Part shown: positions 41,437 through 50,365 of the stretch, in pieces
Layout of the letters: every line of letters starts with the position of its first letter
How positions within the stretch are numbered: position 1 is the first letter of the stretch
NCBI RefSeq assembly: GCF_015752155.1
Contig: NZ_JADOVI010000001.1
Coordinates: 62,001 to 126,000, forward strand
Length of the DNA: 64,000 bases
Origin: Cryobacterium sp. MP_M3
GTDB lineage: Bacteria; Actinomycetota; Actinomycetes; Actinomycetales; Microbacteriaceae
Direction: 5' to 3'
Made by a program: the position numbers and the translations under genes
The notes under the pieces: generated by a model
Told to the model about the DNA's origin: nothing
Databases searched by the model: none
The model's input: only the letters and a program-made list of their open reading frames with translations

Positions 41437-41838
41437 TCAACGGTGTTCGCGGCGCCAGACGAGTTTCAGTCCCGACCAGTCCTCGTCCAGCGCCGCGACC
41501 TTCACATCGACGAGCCCGATGGTCAGTGCGGTGTCCCGGATGAGGTTCTCGGTCATCTCACTCCGGTGACCGGCCGCCTTGCGCGGCCAGGCGATCCACA
41601 CCATGCCGGCCGGACGGATCCGCTCACCCAGCGCCGGCAGCTCGGCGACGAAGACCGCCGGGTCGGTGTGGAACGCCACGATCACCGCGGCAGGGGCGTC
41701 CGTTTTTCCGGTCAGCCAGTTGATGCGCTCTGGCGAGTCCGGAACCACCCACCCCGCCGGCGCGTGCAGCAGCTGCGCCGCGTGACCCGCCCGGAGCCCG
41801 AGCTTTTTCCACATCGGGGTACCCGAATAGCCGCCCAT
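41437..41838 (-). CDS. DUF3052 family protein
   Basis: A 133-residue protein of an actinobacterial family of unknown function. It shows the family pattern GYSGTPMWKKLGLRAGHAAQLL, AFHTDPAVFVAELPALGERIRPAGMVWIAWPRKAAG and the terminal VKVAALDEDWSGLKLVWRREHR. The annotated frame can start with GTG at 41844, but a TAGCCT box lies exactly 6 nt before the ATG at 41838, so that start is chosen. It is convergent with the baeRF gene and follows the YhgE/Pip exporter on the same strand. Confidence 0.82.
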   Translation of the reverse strand: MGGYSGTPMWKKLGLRAGHAAQLLHAPAGWVVPDSPERINWLTGKTDAPAAVIVAFHTDPAVFVAELPALGERIRPAGMVWIAWPRKAAGHRSEMTENLIRDTALTIGLVDVKVAALDEDWSGLKLVWRREHR

Positions 41839-41844
41839 CCGCAC

Positions 41845-41850
41845 AGGCTA
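41845..41850 (-). promoter_or_regulatory. -10 box of a probable leaderless promoter for the DUF3052 gene
   Basis: Minus strand TAGCCT, 6 nt (GTGCGG), then ATG at 41838. Confidence 0.55.
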
Positions 41851-41896
41851 CCCGGCTCACCCGATGACCGCGACGGTGACGGGTGGGGCCGGCGCG

Positions 41897-44095
41897 TCAG
41901 CCGATCAGGCTCGGCTTGAGGTCGCGCAGGGTGCGGAAATGGGTCATCCGGGTGACCCCGATCGCCGCGAGCGTCAGCGCACCGGCCAGCCAGAGCAGCA
42001 GCACCCCGGCGTCGGCCCAGGCCGTGGCCGGGTTGCCGCCGTACATCAGCTGACGGATGCCGTCCACGGCATAGCTCATCGGCACGACATGGTGCAGCCA
42101 GGCGAGCGGTGCCGGCAGGGTCTGCCAGGGGAAGGTGCCACCGGCGGTGACCAGCTGGATCACCATCAGCACGAGCCCGATGAACTGGCCGACGCTGCCC
42201 AGCCACACGTTCAGGGCGAGGATGATCGCCGCGAACGCCAGCGCGGCGAGCCCCATCATCGAGTAGGTGCCGACAGGGTTGTGCACCTCGAACCCCAGCA
42301 CGCCGGCGAGGATGGCGAACAAGGCGGCCATCTGCACCATCCCGAGCAGTCCCGGGGTGAGCCAGCCGGCCAGGGTGATCTTCAACGGAGAGTGCAGCGC
42401 GGTGATGGCGCGGCGGGAGACGGGCTTCACGATCAGGAACAACGCGTAAATGCCGATCCAGCCGGCCAGGCTCGCGAAGAAGGGGGCCAGGCCGGCGCCG
42501 TACGTCCCCGCCGAGGTGACGGCGGCGGTCTCGAGCGCGACCGGGTCGGCGATGGTCGACCCCTGCAGGGTGCGGGCCTGGGGCGTCGAGTCCGGGATGC
42601 GGGTGACCCCGTCGGCGAGCCCGTCGCGCAGGGTGCCGGCGCCGGTCTGCAGCACGCCGAGCCCGTCGCGCAACCTGGCGGCACCGGTCGACAGGCTGGA
42701 GGCCCCGGCGTCGGCCTCGTGTGCGCCGGCGGAGGCGGTGTTCGCGCCGTCCCGCACGTCCGCTGCTCCGGAGGCGAGGCTCGCGGCACCGTCCGCGGCG
42801 GCGCGGGCGCCGGTGGCGACCTGGGCGGCGCCGGCGCTCGTCTGGCCGGCCCCGGCGGCGAGGAGCGCGGTCTTGTCCCGCACCGTGGCGGCGCCCGTCG
42901 CTGCGGCGGTGGCGCCCGCAGCGGTCTGGGCGGCTCCGGCGTTGAGGGTCGCGCTGCTGTCGGCGAGCAGTCCGACCTGGCCGTCGATCCCGGTGACGAT
43001 GGCGCTGCCGGTGCCGAGCCCGGTCGTGACCGGGTCGAGTTCGGCGAGCACCGCCTGGATCTGCTCCGGGCTGAGGTTCGCGGCTTCGAGCCTGGTCTGG
43101 ATGGCCGACCGGGCCGCGGTGAGGGAGGCGGTGGTGTCTGCGAGCGTCGACCGGGCCTGTCCGGTCGCGGCCGTGAGCGCCGGGGCGCCGTCGGCGAGGG
43201 CCTGCGTGCCGGCGGCCACCTGCCCGGCGCCGCCGGCGACCTGAGAGGTGCCGGCCGCGAGATCGACGGTCCCGGCGGCGAGGGCAGTCGCCCCGGTGGA
43301 GACCTGCGCGGCGCCGTCGGCGACCTGGCGGGTGCCGCCGGCGACGGCCTCCGTCCCGGCGGAGAGACTACCCGCGCCGTCGGCGACCTGGCCTGAACCG
43401 GTGGCCAGCTGGCCGAGCCCAGTGGCGAGCACGCCGATGCCGCCGGCGAGCCGGCCCGCGCCGTCGGCGAGGCTCGCGCTTCCGCTTCCGGCGGAGGCGG
43501 CGCCGTCGGTGACCTTGCCGGCCCCGTCGGCGGCGGTGACCAGGTTCGCCCGCACATCGGAGAGCCCGATCAGGAGCCGGTCGGCCGCCTGCTTATTGAC
43601 CTTGGCGACGATGGCCTCGCGCAGGGTCTTCGCGGCCTGGTTGCCGATCGTCGACGCCAGGTAGCTGTTCGTGTCGTTGGTGGTGAGGGTGATGGTCGCC
43701 TGCCGAGGGCTGGCGCCGGCCGACGACGCGATGGCCGTGGAGAAGTCGGCGGGGATCGTCACGCTGAAGTCGTACCGGGCGTCGGCCACCCCGGCCTTGG
43801 CGGTGGCCGCGGAGACCCGGTGCCACTGGAAGGTGCCGTCGTCGACGAGCTGGGTGGCCACCTCGTCGCCGTAATTGTGGGCAGGGCCGGTGGTGTCGGC
43901 GCCGGAGGCACCGGTGTCGGCCACCACGAGCGCGACCGGCACCCGGTCGAGTCCGGCGTACGGGTCCTGGTTGGCCCAGAGGTACAGCCCGCCGTAGAGC
44001 ACGGGCACGAGCAGCAGCGCCATCAGGGCGATCCGGCTCATCACGGTGGCGGTCAGGCGGGCGAGTTCGGCCCGCACCATGGCGAAGATCTTCAC
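41897..44095 (-). CDS. YhgE/Pip-family membrane exporter (ABC-2-like permease), left copy
   Basis: A 732-residue membrane protein. One span near the N-terminus (SRIALMALLLVPVLYGGLYL) is followed by a large outer domain. That domain includes roughly 300 residues of short ALADGA/LATG-type repeats predicted to form long helices, and five or six spans lie at the C-terminus (from about 500). This is the YhgE/phage-infection-protein architecture, related to ABC-2 permeases and to MmpL/ESX-type exporters of envelope material. GTG at 44095 overlaps the stop of the ATPase-like gene (GTGA), so the two are translated together; ATG at 44080 is an alternative. The transported substance is unknown. Confidence 0.85.
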   Translation of the reverse strand: MKIFAMVRAELARLTATVMSRIALMALLLVPVLYGGLYLWANQDPYAGLDRVPVALVVADTGASGADTTGPAHNYGDEVATQLVDDGTFQWHRVSAATAKAGVADARYDFSVTIPADFSTAIASSAGASPRQATITLTTNDTNSYLASTIGNQAAKTLREAIVAKVNKQAADRLLIGLSDVRANLVTAADGAGKVTDGAASAGSGSASLADGAGRLAGGIGVLATGLGQLATGSGQVADGAGSLSAGTEAVAGGTRQVADGAAQVSTGATALAAGTVDLAAGTSQVAGGAGQVAAGTQALADGAPALTAATGQARSTLADTTASLTAARSAIQTRLEAANLSPEQIQAVLAELDPVTTGLGTGSAIVTGIDGQVGLLADSSATLNAGAAQTAAGATAAATGAATVRDKTALLAAGAGQTSAGAAQVATGARAAADGAASLASGAADVRDGANTASAGAHEADAGASSLSTGAARLRDGLGVLQTGAGTLRDGLADGVTRIPDSTPQARTLQGSTIADPVALETAAVTSAGTYGAGLAPFFASLAGWIGIYALFLIVKPVSRRAITALHSPLKITLAGWLTPGLLGMVQMAALFAILAGVLGFEVHNPVGTYSMMGLAALAFAAIILALNVWLGSVGQFIGLVLMVIQLVTAGGTFPWQTLPAPLAWLHHVVPMSYAVDGIRQLMYGGNPATAWADAGVLLLWLAGALTLAAIGVTRMTHFRTLRDLKPSLIG

Positions 44096-44748
44096 AGGGC
44101 GGCCTTCCCGGTCATGATCGACACCGATTCGGTGACGGTGGTGACCCGCAGTTCGGGGGACAGGGCGGCGATGGAGTGCGCCGAGGCATCCCCGGCGATG
44201 GCGAGCACGGAGTAACCGCGTTCGGCCAGGTTCCCGGCGATCGTCCACCAGCCCAGCGGGTCCCCGCCGTGCCGGTCGGGGGAGCAGAGCACGAGACCCT
44301 CCACGTCTTCGCGCAGCACCGCCAGCTCGGTGAGCAGACGGATGCGCGCATCCGGTTCGAGGTCGGCCATGATGCAGCGCGCGTCCGCGGTCATCCCGAG
44401 GCCGGCGAGCACCCGGGCCACGGCCCGGCGGTGGCCGACGCGGCCGGCGAACATGAGCTCCTCGGCCACCACCTCCGCCACCGTCACGTCCGCGGCCGGC
44501 TCGCACACGCCGGGGGCGTCGACGAGGGCGACGCGGGCGCGGATCGCGCCGTAGTCGGTGGCGCCGTCGATGGTGACGGTGCCCGCATCCGGGCGCATCC
44601 GTCCGGAGGCGATGAGGCCGAGCACGGTCGGGCGGCGTTCGGTCTCGGCGCGCGCGAGGGTGAGGGAGCCGCTGTGGAAGTCGAGCGAGGTGCGGGGGAG
44701 GGAGGAGTCGCGGGGACCCTTGGTGACATCGGTGAGGGTGATGCGCAT
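44092..44748 (-). CDS. ABC-ATPase-like protein with lost Walker A (probable pseudo-ATPase)
   Basis: A 218-residue protein aligned in outline with ABC ATPases: MRITLTDVTKGPRDSS start, GRMRPDAGTVTIDGA, ADVTVAEVVAEELMFAGRVG and a late LAERGYSVLAIAGDAS. Where Walker A (GxxGxGKS/T) belongs it reads LARAETERRPTVLGL, with no glycine loop and no lysine. The signature is DLEPDARIRL and the Walker B place is LVLCSPDRHGG without the Asp-Glu pair. ATP hydrolysis is therefore unlikely. The ATG at 44748 has GAAGG upstream. It is translationally coupled to the left YhgE/Pip exporter and shares a divergent promoter region with the right-hand pair. Confidence 0.72.
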   Translation of the reverse strand: MRITLTDVTKGPRDSSLPRTSLDFHSGSLTLARAETERRPTVLGLIASGRMRPDAGTVTIDGATDYGAIRARVALVDAPGVCEPAADVTVAEVVAEELMFAGRVGHRRAVARVLAGLGMTADARCIMADLEPDARIRLLTELAVLREDVEGLVLCSPDRHGGDPLGWWTIAGNLAERGYSVLAIAGDASAHSIAALSPELRVTTVTESVSIMTGKAAL

Positions 44749-44928
44749 GCGGGTGCCTTCAGGTTGATGGGGGCAGGCGCCCCGTCCGCGGAGCGTCGCT
44801 GTCGTTCGGGGCCGGCGTCGTTCGGGGCGGCGGCTCTGGCGGGCTGATGCCCGGGTCGGCCGCCGGACGGGCCGGGCCGGTTGAACCCCCGACACGCCGC
44901 CTGGCGGCGCGGGGGTCGTCCCACAATC

Positions 44929-44944
44929 TACTGACTAGTCAGTA
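44929..44944. promoter_or_regulatory. TetR-type operator, left copy
   Basis: TACTGACTAGTCAGTA is a perfect 16-bp palindrome upstream of the left exporter operon. The same half-site returns 74 bp away. The rest of the gap 44749-45039 is GC-rich without a gene. Confidence 0.75.
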
Positions 44945-45002
44945 CAAGTACAAGGGTTCCCAGCGGACTGGCGGCTTTGCGTTCCGGCCGGACGCCGACC
45001 TA

Positions 45003-45018
45003 TACTGACTGGTCAGTA
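45003..45018. promoter_or_regulatory. TetR-type operator, right copy
   Basis: TACTGACTGGTCAGTA has 7-bp perfect arms (TACTGAC/GTCAGTA). It lies 21 bp before the GTG of the right ATPase gene, with the AAAGGAAAGAGG ribosome site in between, and overlaps CCTATACT, a possible -10 box. Confidence 0.75.
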
Positions 45019-45039
45019 CAAAAAGGAAAGAGGTTCGAC

Positions 45040-45717
45040 GTGCAGTCGACTGTGTGGGCGGACGACCTGGCCCTGGAATTCAAGCGCGGTGGGGTCTACG
45101 GCCCGCTGAGCTTCGAGGTCGGCGACGGCCTCACCGTGCTCTGCGGGCCGTCCGGCAGCGGGCGCACCAGCCTCATGCTCACCCTGGCCGGGCGGATGAA
45201 GCCGACCAGCGGAAGCCTGACCGTGCTCGGCCAGGAGCTGCCGCGCCGCGCCCGCCGGGTGCAGAAGCGCACCGGCATCTCCGGTTTCCACGACATCGAC
45301 AACCTCGAGGATTCGGTCACGGTCGGCGCGGCGATCCGTGAACGCGAGGCCTGGGTGTCGCCCTGGTGGGCGTTCATCCGCGCGGTCGACGACACCGAGG
45401 TGCGGCGGGTCTGCGCCGCCGTCTTCGGAGACGTGCCGATCCCCGCCGCGGACGCCGTCATCTGGGACCTCGACGAGGTGCAGACCGTGCTCCTCCGCGC
45501 CGCACTCGCCCTGATGAACGAGCCGAGCATCCTCTTCTTCGACCAGGTCGAGCAGGTGCACTCGGCCGAATCCCGCCGCATCCTCTGGCAGCGCCTCGCC
45601 GCCCTCGTCGAGGGCGGCACCTGCGTGATCGCCTCCGCCACCGCACCGGACACCGAACTGTGGTCCGACCTCGGCATCGAACCGACCGTCATACTCATGA
45701 ACAAGGAAAACCGCTGA
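45040..45717 (+). CDS. ABC-ATPase-like protein with Walker A Lys-to-Arg and Glu-to-Gln changes
   Basis: A 225-residue ABC ATPase relative. Walker A reads GPSGSGRTS, with arginine in place of the essential lysine, and the Walker B end reads ILFFDQVEQ, with glutamine where the catalytic glutamate belongs. The signature motif is not recognisable (WDLDEVQTVLLRAALAL). These changes predict weak or no ATP hydrolysis, though nucleotide binding may remain. GTG at 45040 follows AAAGGAAAGAGG and the right operator. The stop is immediately followed by the ATG of the right YhgE/Pip gene, so they form a pair, with tetR as third gene. Confidence 0.78.
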   Translation: MQSTVWADDLALEFKRGGVYGPLSFEVGDGLTVLCGPSGSGRTSLMLTLAGRMKPTSGSLTVLGQELPRRARRVQKRTGISGFHDIDNLEDSVTVGAAIREREAWVSPWWAFIRAVDDTEVRRVCAAVFGDVPIPAADAVIWDLDEVQTVLLRAALALMNEPSILFFDQVEQVHSAESRRILWQRLAALVEGGTCVIASATAPDTELWSDLGIEPTVILMNKENR

Positions 45718-47805
45718 ATGTTCGCCTTCCTCTCCTCCGGCACCGAGCTGCACCGCTTCGGCAAGGGCAAGATGCCCAAGATCGCCCTCGTCGTGCTCAT
45801 GTTCATCCCCCTCATCTACGGGGCCCTCTACCTCTGGGCCTTCTGGGCGCCCAATGACGCCATGGACAACCTGCCCGTCGCCCTCGTGAACGCGGATGCC
45901 GGCGCCAGCCGCGACGGAAAGCCCGTCACTGCGGGCAAGGACCTCGTCGCCCAGCTCGTCGACGGCCACGACCTCGGCTGGACGGTGACCAGCGCGAAGG
46001 ATGCCGCGGCCGGCGTGAAGGACGGCGACTACTACTTCGCCGTCACCATCCCGCGGGACTTCTCCGCCAGCGCGGTGTCCGCCGGCACCGACACGCCCAC
46101 CTCCGCCGTGGTCCAGGTCGACTACAACGACAGCAACAGCTTCCTCGCCACCACCATGGGCAAGCAGGCGATGGTGCAGCTGCGCGACGCGGTGGCCGAG
46201 AAGATCGGCGACCAGACCGTCAACGCACTGCTGGTGGGCGTGAACGACGCCGGCAGCGGCATCCGCTCGGCCGCCACCGGCGCGAAGACGCTCGCCGACG
46301 GCATCTCCACCGCCCAGGCCGGCGCCGGCACGCTCACCGCCGGGCTCGGCACCCTCTCCGACGGGGCGACCAGCCTCGACGGCGGCGCCGCGCGCCTCGC
46401 CGACGGTGCGGCCACGCTCTCCACCGGGCTCGACACGCTCTCCCAGGGTGCCGGGGCGCTCTCCGGGTCCAGCGTGAAGCTCGCCGACAGCACCGGCCAG
46501 GTCTCGGCGGGGATGCAGGCGGCGGCCACCGGGGCCGCCACCCTGGCCGACAAGTCCCAGCAGCTCGCGGGCGGCGCCACCGCCATCGCCGACGGCACCG
46601 GCACGCTCGCCGACGGCACGGCATCCGTGGCCCAGGGCCTCGACGAACTCGAGGCGGCGATGGATGCCGTCCCGCTCGCCCCCGCGGCGGCCTTCCGGCC
46701 GGCCCTGGAGAAGCTCCGGGCCGGTGCGGCCGACGTCGACGCCGGCGCGCAGGGCGCGGTCGCCCAGACCCGGGACTATGCCGGTCTGAGCGGCCAGTTC
46801 TCGGCCGGAGTCGGCGAGCTCTCCGGCAAGCTCAACGCGGGGGCGCCGGGCGCGGCCCAGGTCGCCACCGGGGCCGGGCAGTTGTCCACCGGCGCGGCGA
46901 GCCTGGCCGAGGGCGCCGCGACCGCCGCCACCGGGTCGCACGCCCTGGCCGACGGATCGAGCGCACTCCGGACCGGAGCTGACTCCCTCGCCGACGGCTC
47001 GGCCAAACTCGTCGCCGGCGGCACGGAACTGCAGGACGGCACGGTGAAACTCGCCTCCGGTTCCCGCACCCTCTCCGACAAGCTCACGGAGGGAGGCCAG
47101 GCCGCCCCCGACCTCAGCCAGGCCGAAATCGACCGGAAGACGGATGTGATCGCCAGCCCCGTCACGCTCGACCAGCGGTGGGAGAACGCCTCGAGCAGCT
47201 TCGGCGAGGGCTTCGCCCCGTTCTTCCTGGCCCTGGCCACCTTCGTCGGCGCGCTGATCACCTGGCTCATCCTGCGCGCCCTGCCCACCCGGGCGCTGGC
47301 CAGCGCGGCCTCGGGGCTCCGCACCACGATGACCGGGTTCCTCCCGGCCATGGCCGTGGGGCTCGCCCAGGTCGTGATCATGGTGCTCGTGCTGGTCTAC
47401 GGGATCGGGCTCCAGCCGCGGTACTGGCTCGGGATGAGCGCCTTCATCTACCTGACCACGCTCGCCTTCCTCGCCCTGCAGCAGATGTTCATCATCCTGC
47501 TCGGCACCGCCGCGGGCCGCGTGGTCAGCCTGGTGCTGCTGATGCTGCAGCTGAGCTCGTCGGGCGGAACCTACCCGGTCGAGACCACGCCGGAATTCTT
47601 CCAGGCGCTGCATCCGTTCATGCCGGCGTCCTACGTGGTCACCGGGCTGCGGCAACTCATCACCGGCGGCATCGACTCTAGACTGTGGGTCTCGGTAGCG
47701 GTTCTGCTGGTCATGCTGGTGGGATCCATCGCCCTCAGCGCCTGGAGCGCCTCCCGGCAGCGGATGTGGACCGTCGGCCGGCTGCACCCCGAACTGACGA
47801 TCTAG
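45718..47805 (+). CDS. YhgE/Pip-family membrane exporter (ABC-2-like permease), right copy
   Basis: A 695-residue paralogue of the left exporter. The N-terminal span is IALVVLMFIPLIYGALYLW, and the conserved NLPVALVNADAGAS and DYYFAVTIPRDFSAS segments follow. A long region of LADGA/LSTG-type repeats (about 180-460) comes next, then six C-terminal spans with SSSGGTYPVETTPEFFQALHPFMPASYVVTGLRQLITGG, the typical Pip ending. Start and preceding stop are adjacent (TGAATG). Export of a lipid, polymer or toxic compound under TetR control is inferred. Confidence 0.87.
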   Translation: MFAFLSSGTELHRFGKGKMPKIALVVLMFIPLIYGALYLWAFWAPNDAMDNLPVALVNADAGASRDGKPVTAGKDLVAQLVDGHDLGWTVTSAKDAAAGVKDGDYYFAVTIPRDFSASAVSAGTDTPTSAVVQVDYNDSNSFLATTMGKQAMVQLRDAVAEKIGDQTVNALLVGVNDAGSGIRSAATGAKTLADGISTAQAGAGTLTAGLGTLSDGATSLDGGAARLADGAATLSTGLDTLSQGAGALSGSSVKLADSTGQVSAGMQAAATGAATLADKSQQLAGGATAIADGTGTLADGTASVAQGLDELEAAMDAVPLAPAAAFRPALEKLRAGAADVDAGAQGAVAQTRDYAGLSGQFSAGVGELSGKLNAGAPGAAQVATGAGQLSTGAASLAEGAATAATGSHALADGSSALRTGADSLADGSAKLVAGGTELQDGTVKLASGSRTLSDKLTEGGQAAPDLSQAEIDRKTDVIASPVTLDQRWENASSSFGEGFAPFFLALATFVGALITWLILRALPTRALASAASGLRTTMTGFLPAMAVGLAQVVIMVLVLVYGIGLQPRYWLGMSAFIYLTTLAFLALQQMFIILLGTAAGRVVSLVLLMLQLSSSGGTYPVETTPEFFQALHPFMPASYVVTGLRQLITGGIDSRLWVSVAVLLVMLVGSIALSAWSASRQRMWTVGRLHPELTI

Positions 47806-47815
47806 GAAGGACGCC

Positions 47816-48391
47816 ATGCCACGCTCGACCGGAACCAAACGCGCCATCCTGGACGCGACGCTGGAGCTGGCAGCCACCAAGGGGATCACCGGCACCACGA
47901 TGGACGAGGTCGCGGAGCGGGCCGGGGTGGCCAAGGGCAGCCTGTATTACAACTTCTCCTCGAAGGACCGCCTGTTCGAAGAACTGCTCCAGGAGGGGGT
48001 CGGCGCGCTCGCCGACACCCTCCGGGAGGCACGGGACGGCCTGCACGGGCGGGCCGCGCTCGAGGCACTGATCGGCGCGCTGCTGGACCGGATCGCCTCG
48101 AACCCCGCCCTGGCCAAGCTGATGGCGTCGGAGATCTTCCGCACCGACCGCACCTGGCAGAAAACCCTGTTCGCGCTCCGGCACGAGGCCCTCGCGGTCT
48201 TCGCCGACGCGATCGCCGAGGCGAAGCCGGGCAGCCGGGACGACGGCACGTGCGGCCTGATGGCGTCGAGCGTGTTCGGGGCCGTGCTCATGTCGGGCCT
48301 GGAATGGCTGGTCTTCGATCCGGAGAGGCCCCGCGACGAGGTCTCGGCCGCCATCCTGGACTCCTTCTCCGGCGGCCTCCTCGGCGACTGA
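47816..48391 (+). CDS. TetR family transcriptional regulator of the YhgE/Pip cluster
   Basis: A 191-residue one-component repressor. The helix-turn-helix lies at about 6-55 (LELAATKGITGTTMDEVAERAG, then VAKGSLYYNFSSKDRLFEELL), and the rest is an alpha-helical ligand and dimer domain. It is the third gene of the right operon (AAGGA ribosome site, 10 bp after the exporter stop). The two TACTGAC palindromes in the divergent promoter are its likely targets, which would make it control both exporter operons and itself. The inducer is unknown. Confidence 0.9.
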   Translation: MPRSTGTKRAILDATLELAATKGITGTTMDEVAERAGVAKGSLYYNFSSKDRLFEELLQEGVGALADTLREARDGLHGRAALEALIGALLDRIASNPALAKLMASEIFRTDRTWQKTLFALRHEALAVFADAIAEAKPGSRDDGTCGLMASSVFGAVLMSGLEWLVFDPERPRDEVSAAILDSFSGGLLGD

Positions 48392-48438
48392 CCCGGTGAT
48401 CGAGCCTGGACCCGGTGATCGAGCTTGTCGAGATCACC
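48390..48438. repeat. Tandem partial repeat with GATCGAG/TCGAGATC hairpin after tetR
   Basis: GACCCGGTGATCGAGC occurs twice, from 48390 and 48409. The second copy continues into TTGTCGAGATCACC, closing an imperfect hairpin between GGTGATC (48414-48420) and GATCACC (48432-48438). The first copy looks like half of the same element. Probably a dispersed intergenic repeat doing duty as terminator. Confidence 0.5.
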
Positions 48439-48489
48439 GTCGCCCACCCCGCTCCGAGGCCGCCCGACGAGTCGGCAGCCCGTCCGCGA

Positions 48490-48495
48490 TAAGAT
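48490..48495 (+). promoter_or_regulatory. -10 box of a probable leaderless promoter for DUF3151-purA
   Basis: TAAGAT, 5 nt, then GTG at 48501. Confidence 0.5.
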
Positions 48496-48500
48496 CGAGT

Positions 48501-48995
48501 GTGACCGGCGAAAACTTGATTGAGCAGCCCGAGACCCTCCTTCCCGCGGAACCGGAGGTGATCGAGGCACTCCGGCGAACCGGCAGCATCGATCTCGCCT
48601 CGGTCGTGGCGGCGCATCCGACCTCGTCCCTCGCCTGGGCCGTGCTCGCCGATGTCGCCCACCTGGAGGGCCGCACGATCGAGTCCTACGCCTTCGCGCG
48701 GGTCGGCTACCATCGCGGCCTCGACGCGCTGCGCAAGGCAGGCTGGCGCGGCCACGGTCCCGTCCGGTGGACCCATGAACCCAACCGCGGTGTGCTCCGC
48801 GCGCTGTACGCGCTGCGCCGGGCCGCCCGGGAGATCGGCGAGAACGACGAGTTCGAGCGCCTCACCACCTTCCTGAACGACGCCGACCACACCGTGATCA
48901 GCCGGATCGAGCAGGAAACCATTACGCCGGACGGGTACCGTGCCAACGACCCGGCCCCGCCCACCGAGGCGTTCTTCATCCGAGGAGAGAACTGA
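48501..48995 (+). CDS. DUF3151 family protein
   Basis: A 164-residue actinobacterial protein of unknown function, often found beside purA. It begins [20 protein letters not shown] and has the helical-repeat-like stretch [48 protein letters not shown], which resembles a TPR-like fold. The open frame reaches back to 48396 through a repeat; the GTG at 48501 fits both the family start and the TAAGAT box. The purA ATG follows the stop by 1 bp, so both are one transcript. Confidence 0.82.
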   Translation: MTGENLIEQPETLLPAEPEVIEALRRTGSIDLASVVAAHPTSSLAWAVLADVAHLEGRTIESYAFARVGYHRGLDALRKAGWRGHGPVRWTHEPNRGVLRALYALRRAAREIGENDEFERLTTFLNDADHTVISRIEQETITPDGYRANDPAPPTEAFFIRGEN

Positions 48996-48996
48996 T

Positions 48997-50283
48997 ATGC
49001 CAGCGATTGTTTTGATCGGAGCCCAGTGGGGCGACGAGGGCAAGGGCAAGGCGACTGACCTTCTCGGCAGCCGGGTCGACTATGTCGTCAAGTTCAACGG
49101 CGGCAACAACGCCGGCCACACGGTTGTCATCGGCACCGAGAAGTACGCGCTGCACCTGCTGCCCTCCGGCATCCTCACCGCCGGGGTCACGCCGATCATC
49201 GCCAACGGCGTGGTCGTCGACATCGAGGTCCTCTTCGAGGAGCTCGACGCGCTCATCTCCCGTGGCGTGGATGTCTCGAAGCTGCGGGTGAGCGCGAACG
49301 CGCACATCATCACCCAGTACCACCGCACGGTCGACAAGGTCACCGAGCGTTTCCTGGGCAAGCGGCAGATCGGCACCACCGGCCGTGGCATCGGCCCGAC
49401 CTACGCCGACAAAATCAACCGCGTCGGCATCCGCGTGCAGGACCTCTTCGATGAGAACATCCTGCGCCAGAAGGTCGAGGGCGCGCTCGAGCAGAAGAAC
49501 CACCTGCTGGTCAAGGTCTACAACCGCCGCGCGATCTCGGTCGACGAGGTCGTCGAGGACCTGCTCAGTTACGCCGAACGCCTGCGCCCGATGGTCGCCG
49601 ACACCGCCCTGCTGCTGCACCAGGCGCTCACCGACGGCAAGACCGTGCTGTTCGAGGGCGGCCAGGCGACCATGCTGGACGTCGACCACGGCACCTACCC
49701 GTTCGTCACCTCCTCGAACGCCACCTCCGGCGGCGCGGTGACCGGCTCGGGCATCGGCCCGAACCGGATCGACCGGATCATCGCCGTCGTCAAGGCGTAC
49801 ACGACCCGCGTCGGCGCCGGCCCCTTCCCGACCGAACTGTTCGACGACTCGGGCGAGTTCCTGCGCGCCAAGGGCTTCGAGTTCGGCACGACCACCGGCC
49901 GCCCCCGTCGCTGCGGCTGGTACGACGCACCCGTCGCCCGGTACACGGCCCGGATCAACGGTGTCACGGACTTCGTGCTGACCAAGCTCGACGTGCTGAC
50001 CGGCCTCGACGTCATCCCGGTCTGCGTCGCCTACAGCGTCGACGGCGTGCGCTTCGACGAGGTGCCGGTGTCGCAGTCCGACTTCCACCACGCCAAGCCC
50101 ATCTTCGAGGACTTCCCCGGCTGGACCGAGGACATCACGGGCGCCCGCACATTCGAGGACCTGCCCCGCGCAGCCCAGGACTACGTGCTCGCCATCGAGA
50201 AGATGAGCGGCGCCCGCATCTCGGCGATCGGCGTCGGCCCCGGCCGCGAAGCGATCATCTCCCGGCACGACCTCGTCGACTGA
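48997..50283 (+). CDS. purA: Adenylosuccinate synthetase
   Basis: Joins IMP and aspartate with GTP to adenylosuccinate, the first committed step to AMP. The 428 residues are the standard length, with the P-loop [11 protein letters not shown] (8-18, catalytic D13), H41 in GGNNAGHTV, the IMP-site [16 protein letters not shown] and [14 protein letters not shown] near residue 300. GAGGAGAGAACTGAT precedes the ATG; the longer frame from 48940 overlaps the DUF3151 gene and is not used. A CGGATGCC-type hairpin follows. Confidence 0.97.
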   Translation: MPAIVLIGAQWGDEGKGKATDLLGSRVDYVVKFNGGNNAGHTVVIGTEKYALHLLPSGILTAGVTPIIANGVVVDIEVLFEELDALISRGVDVSKLRVSANAHIITQYHRTVDKVTERFLGKRQIGTTGRGIGPTYADKINRVGIRVQDLFDENILRQKVEGALEQKNHLLVKVYNRRAISVDEVVEDLLSYAERLRPMVADTALLLHQALTDGKTVLFEGGQATMLDVDHGTYPFVTSSNATSGGAVTGSGIGPNRIDRIIAVVKAYTTRVGAGPFPTELFDDSGEFLRAKGFEFGTTTGRPRRCGWYDAPVARYTARINGVTDFVLTKLDVLTGLDVIPVCVAYSVDGVRFDEVPVSQSDFHHAKPIFEDFPGWTEDITGARTFEDLPRAAQDYVLAIEKMSGARISAIGVGPGREAIISRHDLVD

Positions 50284-50290
50284 GCAGAGA

Positions 50291-50329
50291 AACGGATGCC
50301 GGCGGCGAACCGTTTCGTCGGCATCCGTT
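50291..50329 (+). terminator. Hairpin terminator built from inverted CGGATGCC octamers after purA
   Basis: AACGGATGCCG (50291-50301) and CGGCATCCGTT (50319-50329) form a perfect 11-bp stem with a 17-nt loop, 8 bp after the purA stop. The design matches the cofC/fruA terminator at 5811-5851. Confidence 0.65.
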
Positions 50330-50365
50330 CACCGCTCCGTCACGTTCTGCTGGCACAATGTCGGG

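Noticed and set aside
45013-47934. Open frame of 973 codons on the minus strand opposite the right YhgE/Pip operon
   Set aside because: Shadow of the ATPase-like and exporter genes, which have membrane spans, ribosome sites and coupled starts on the plus strand.
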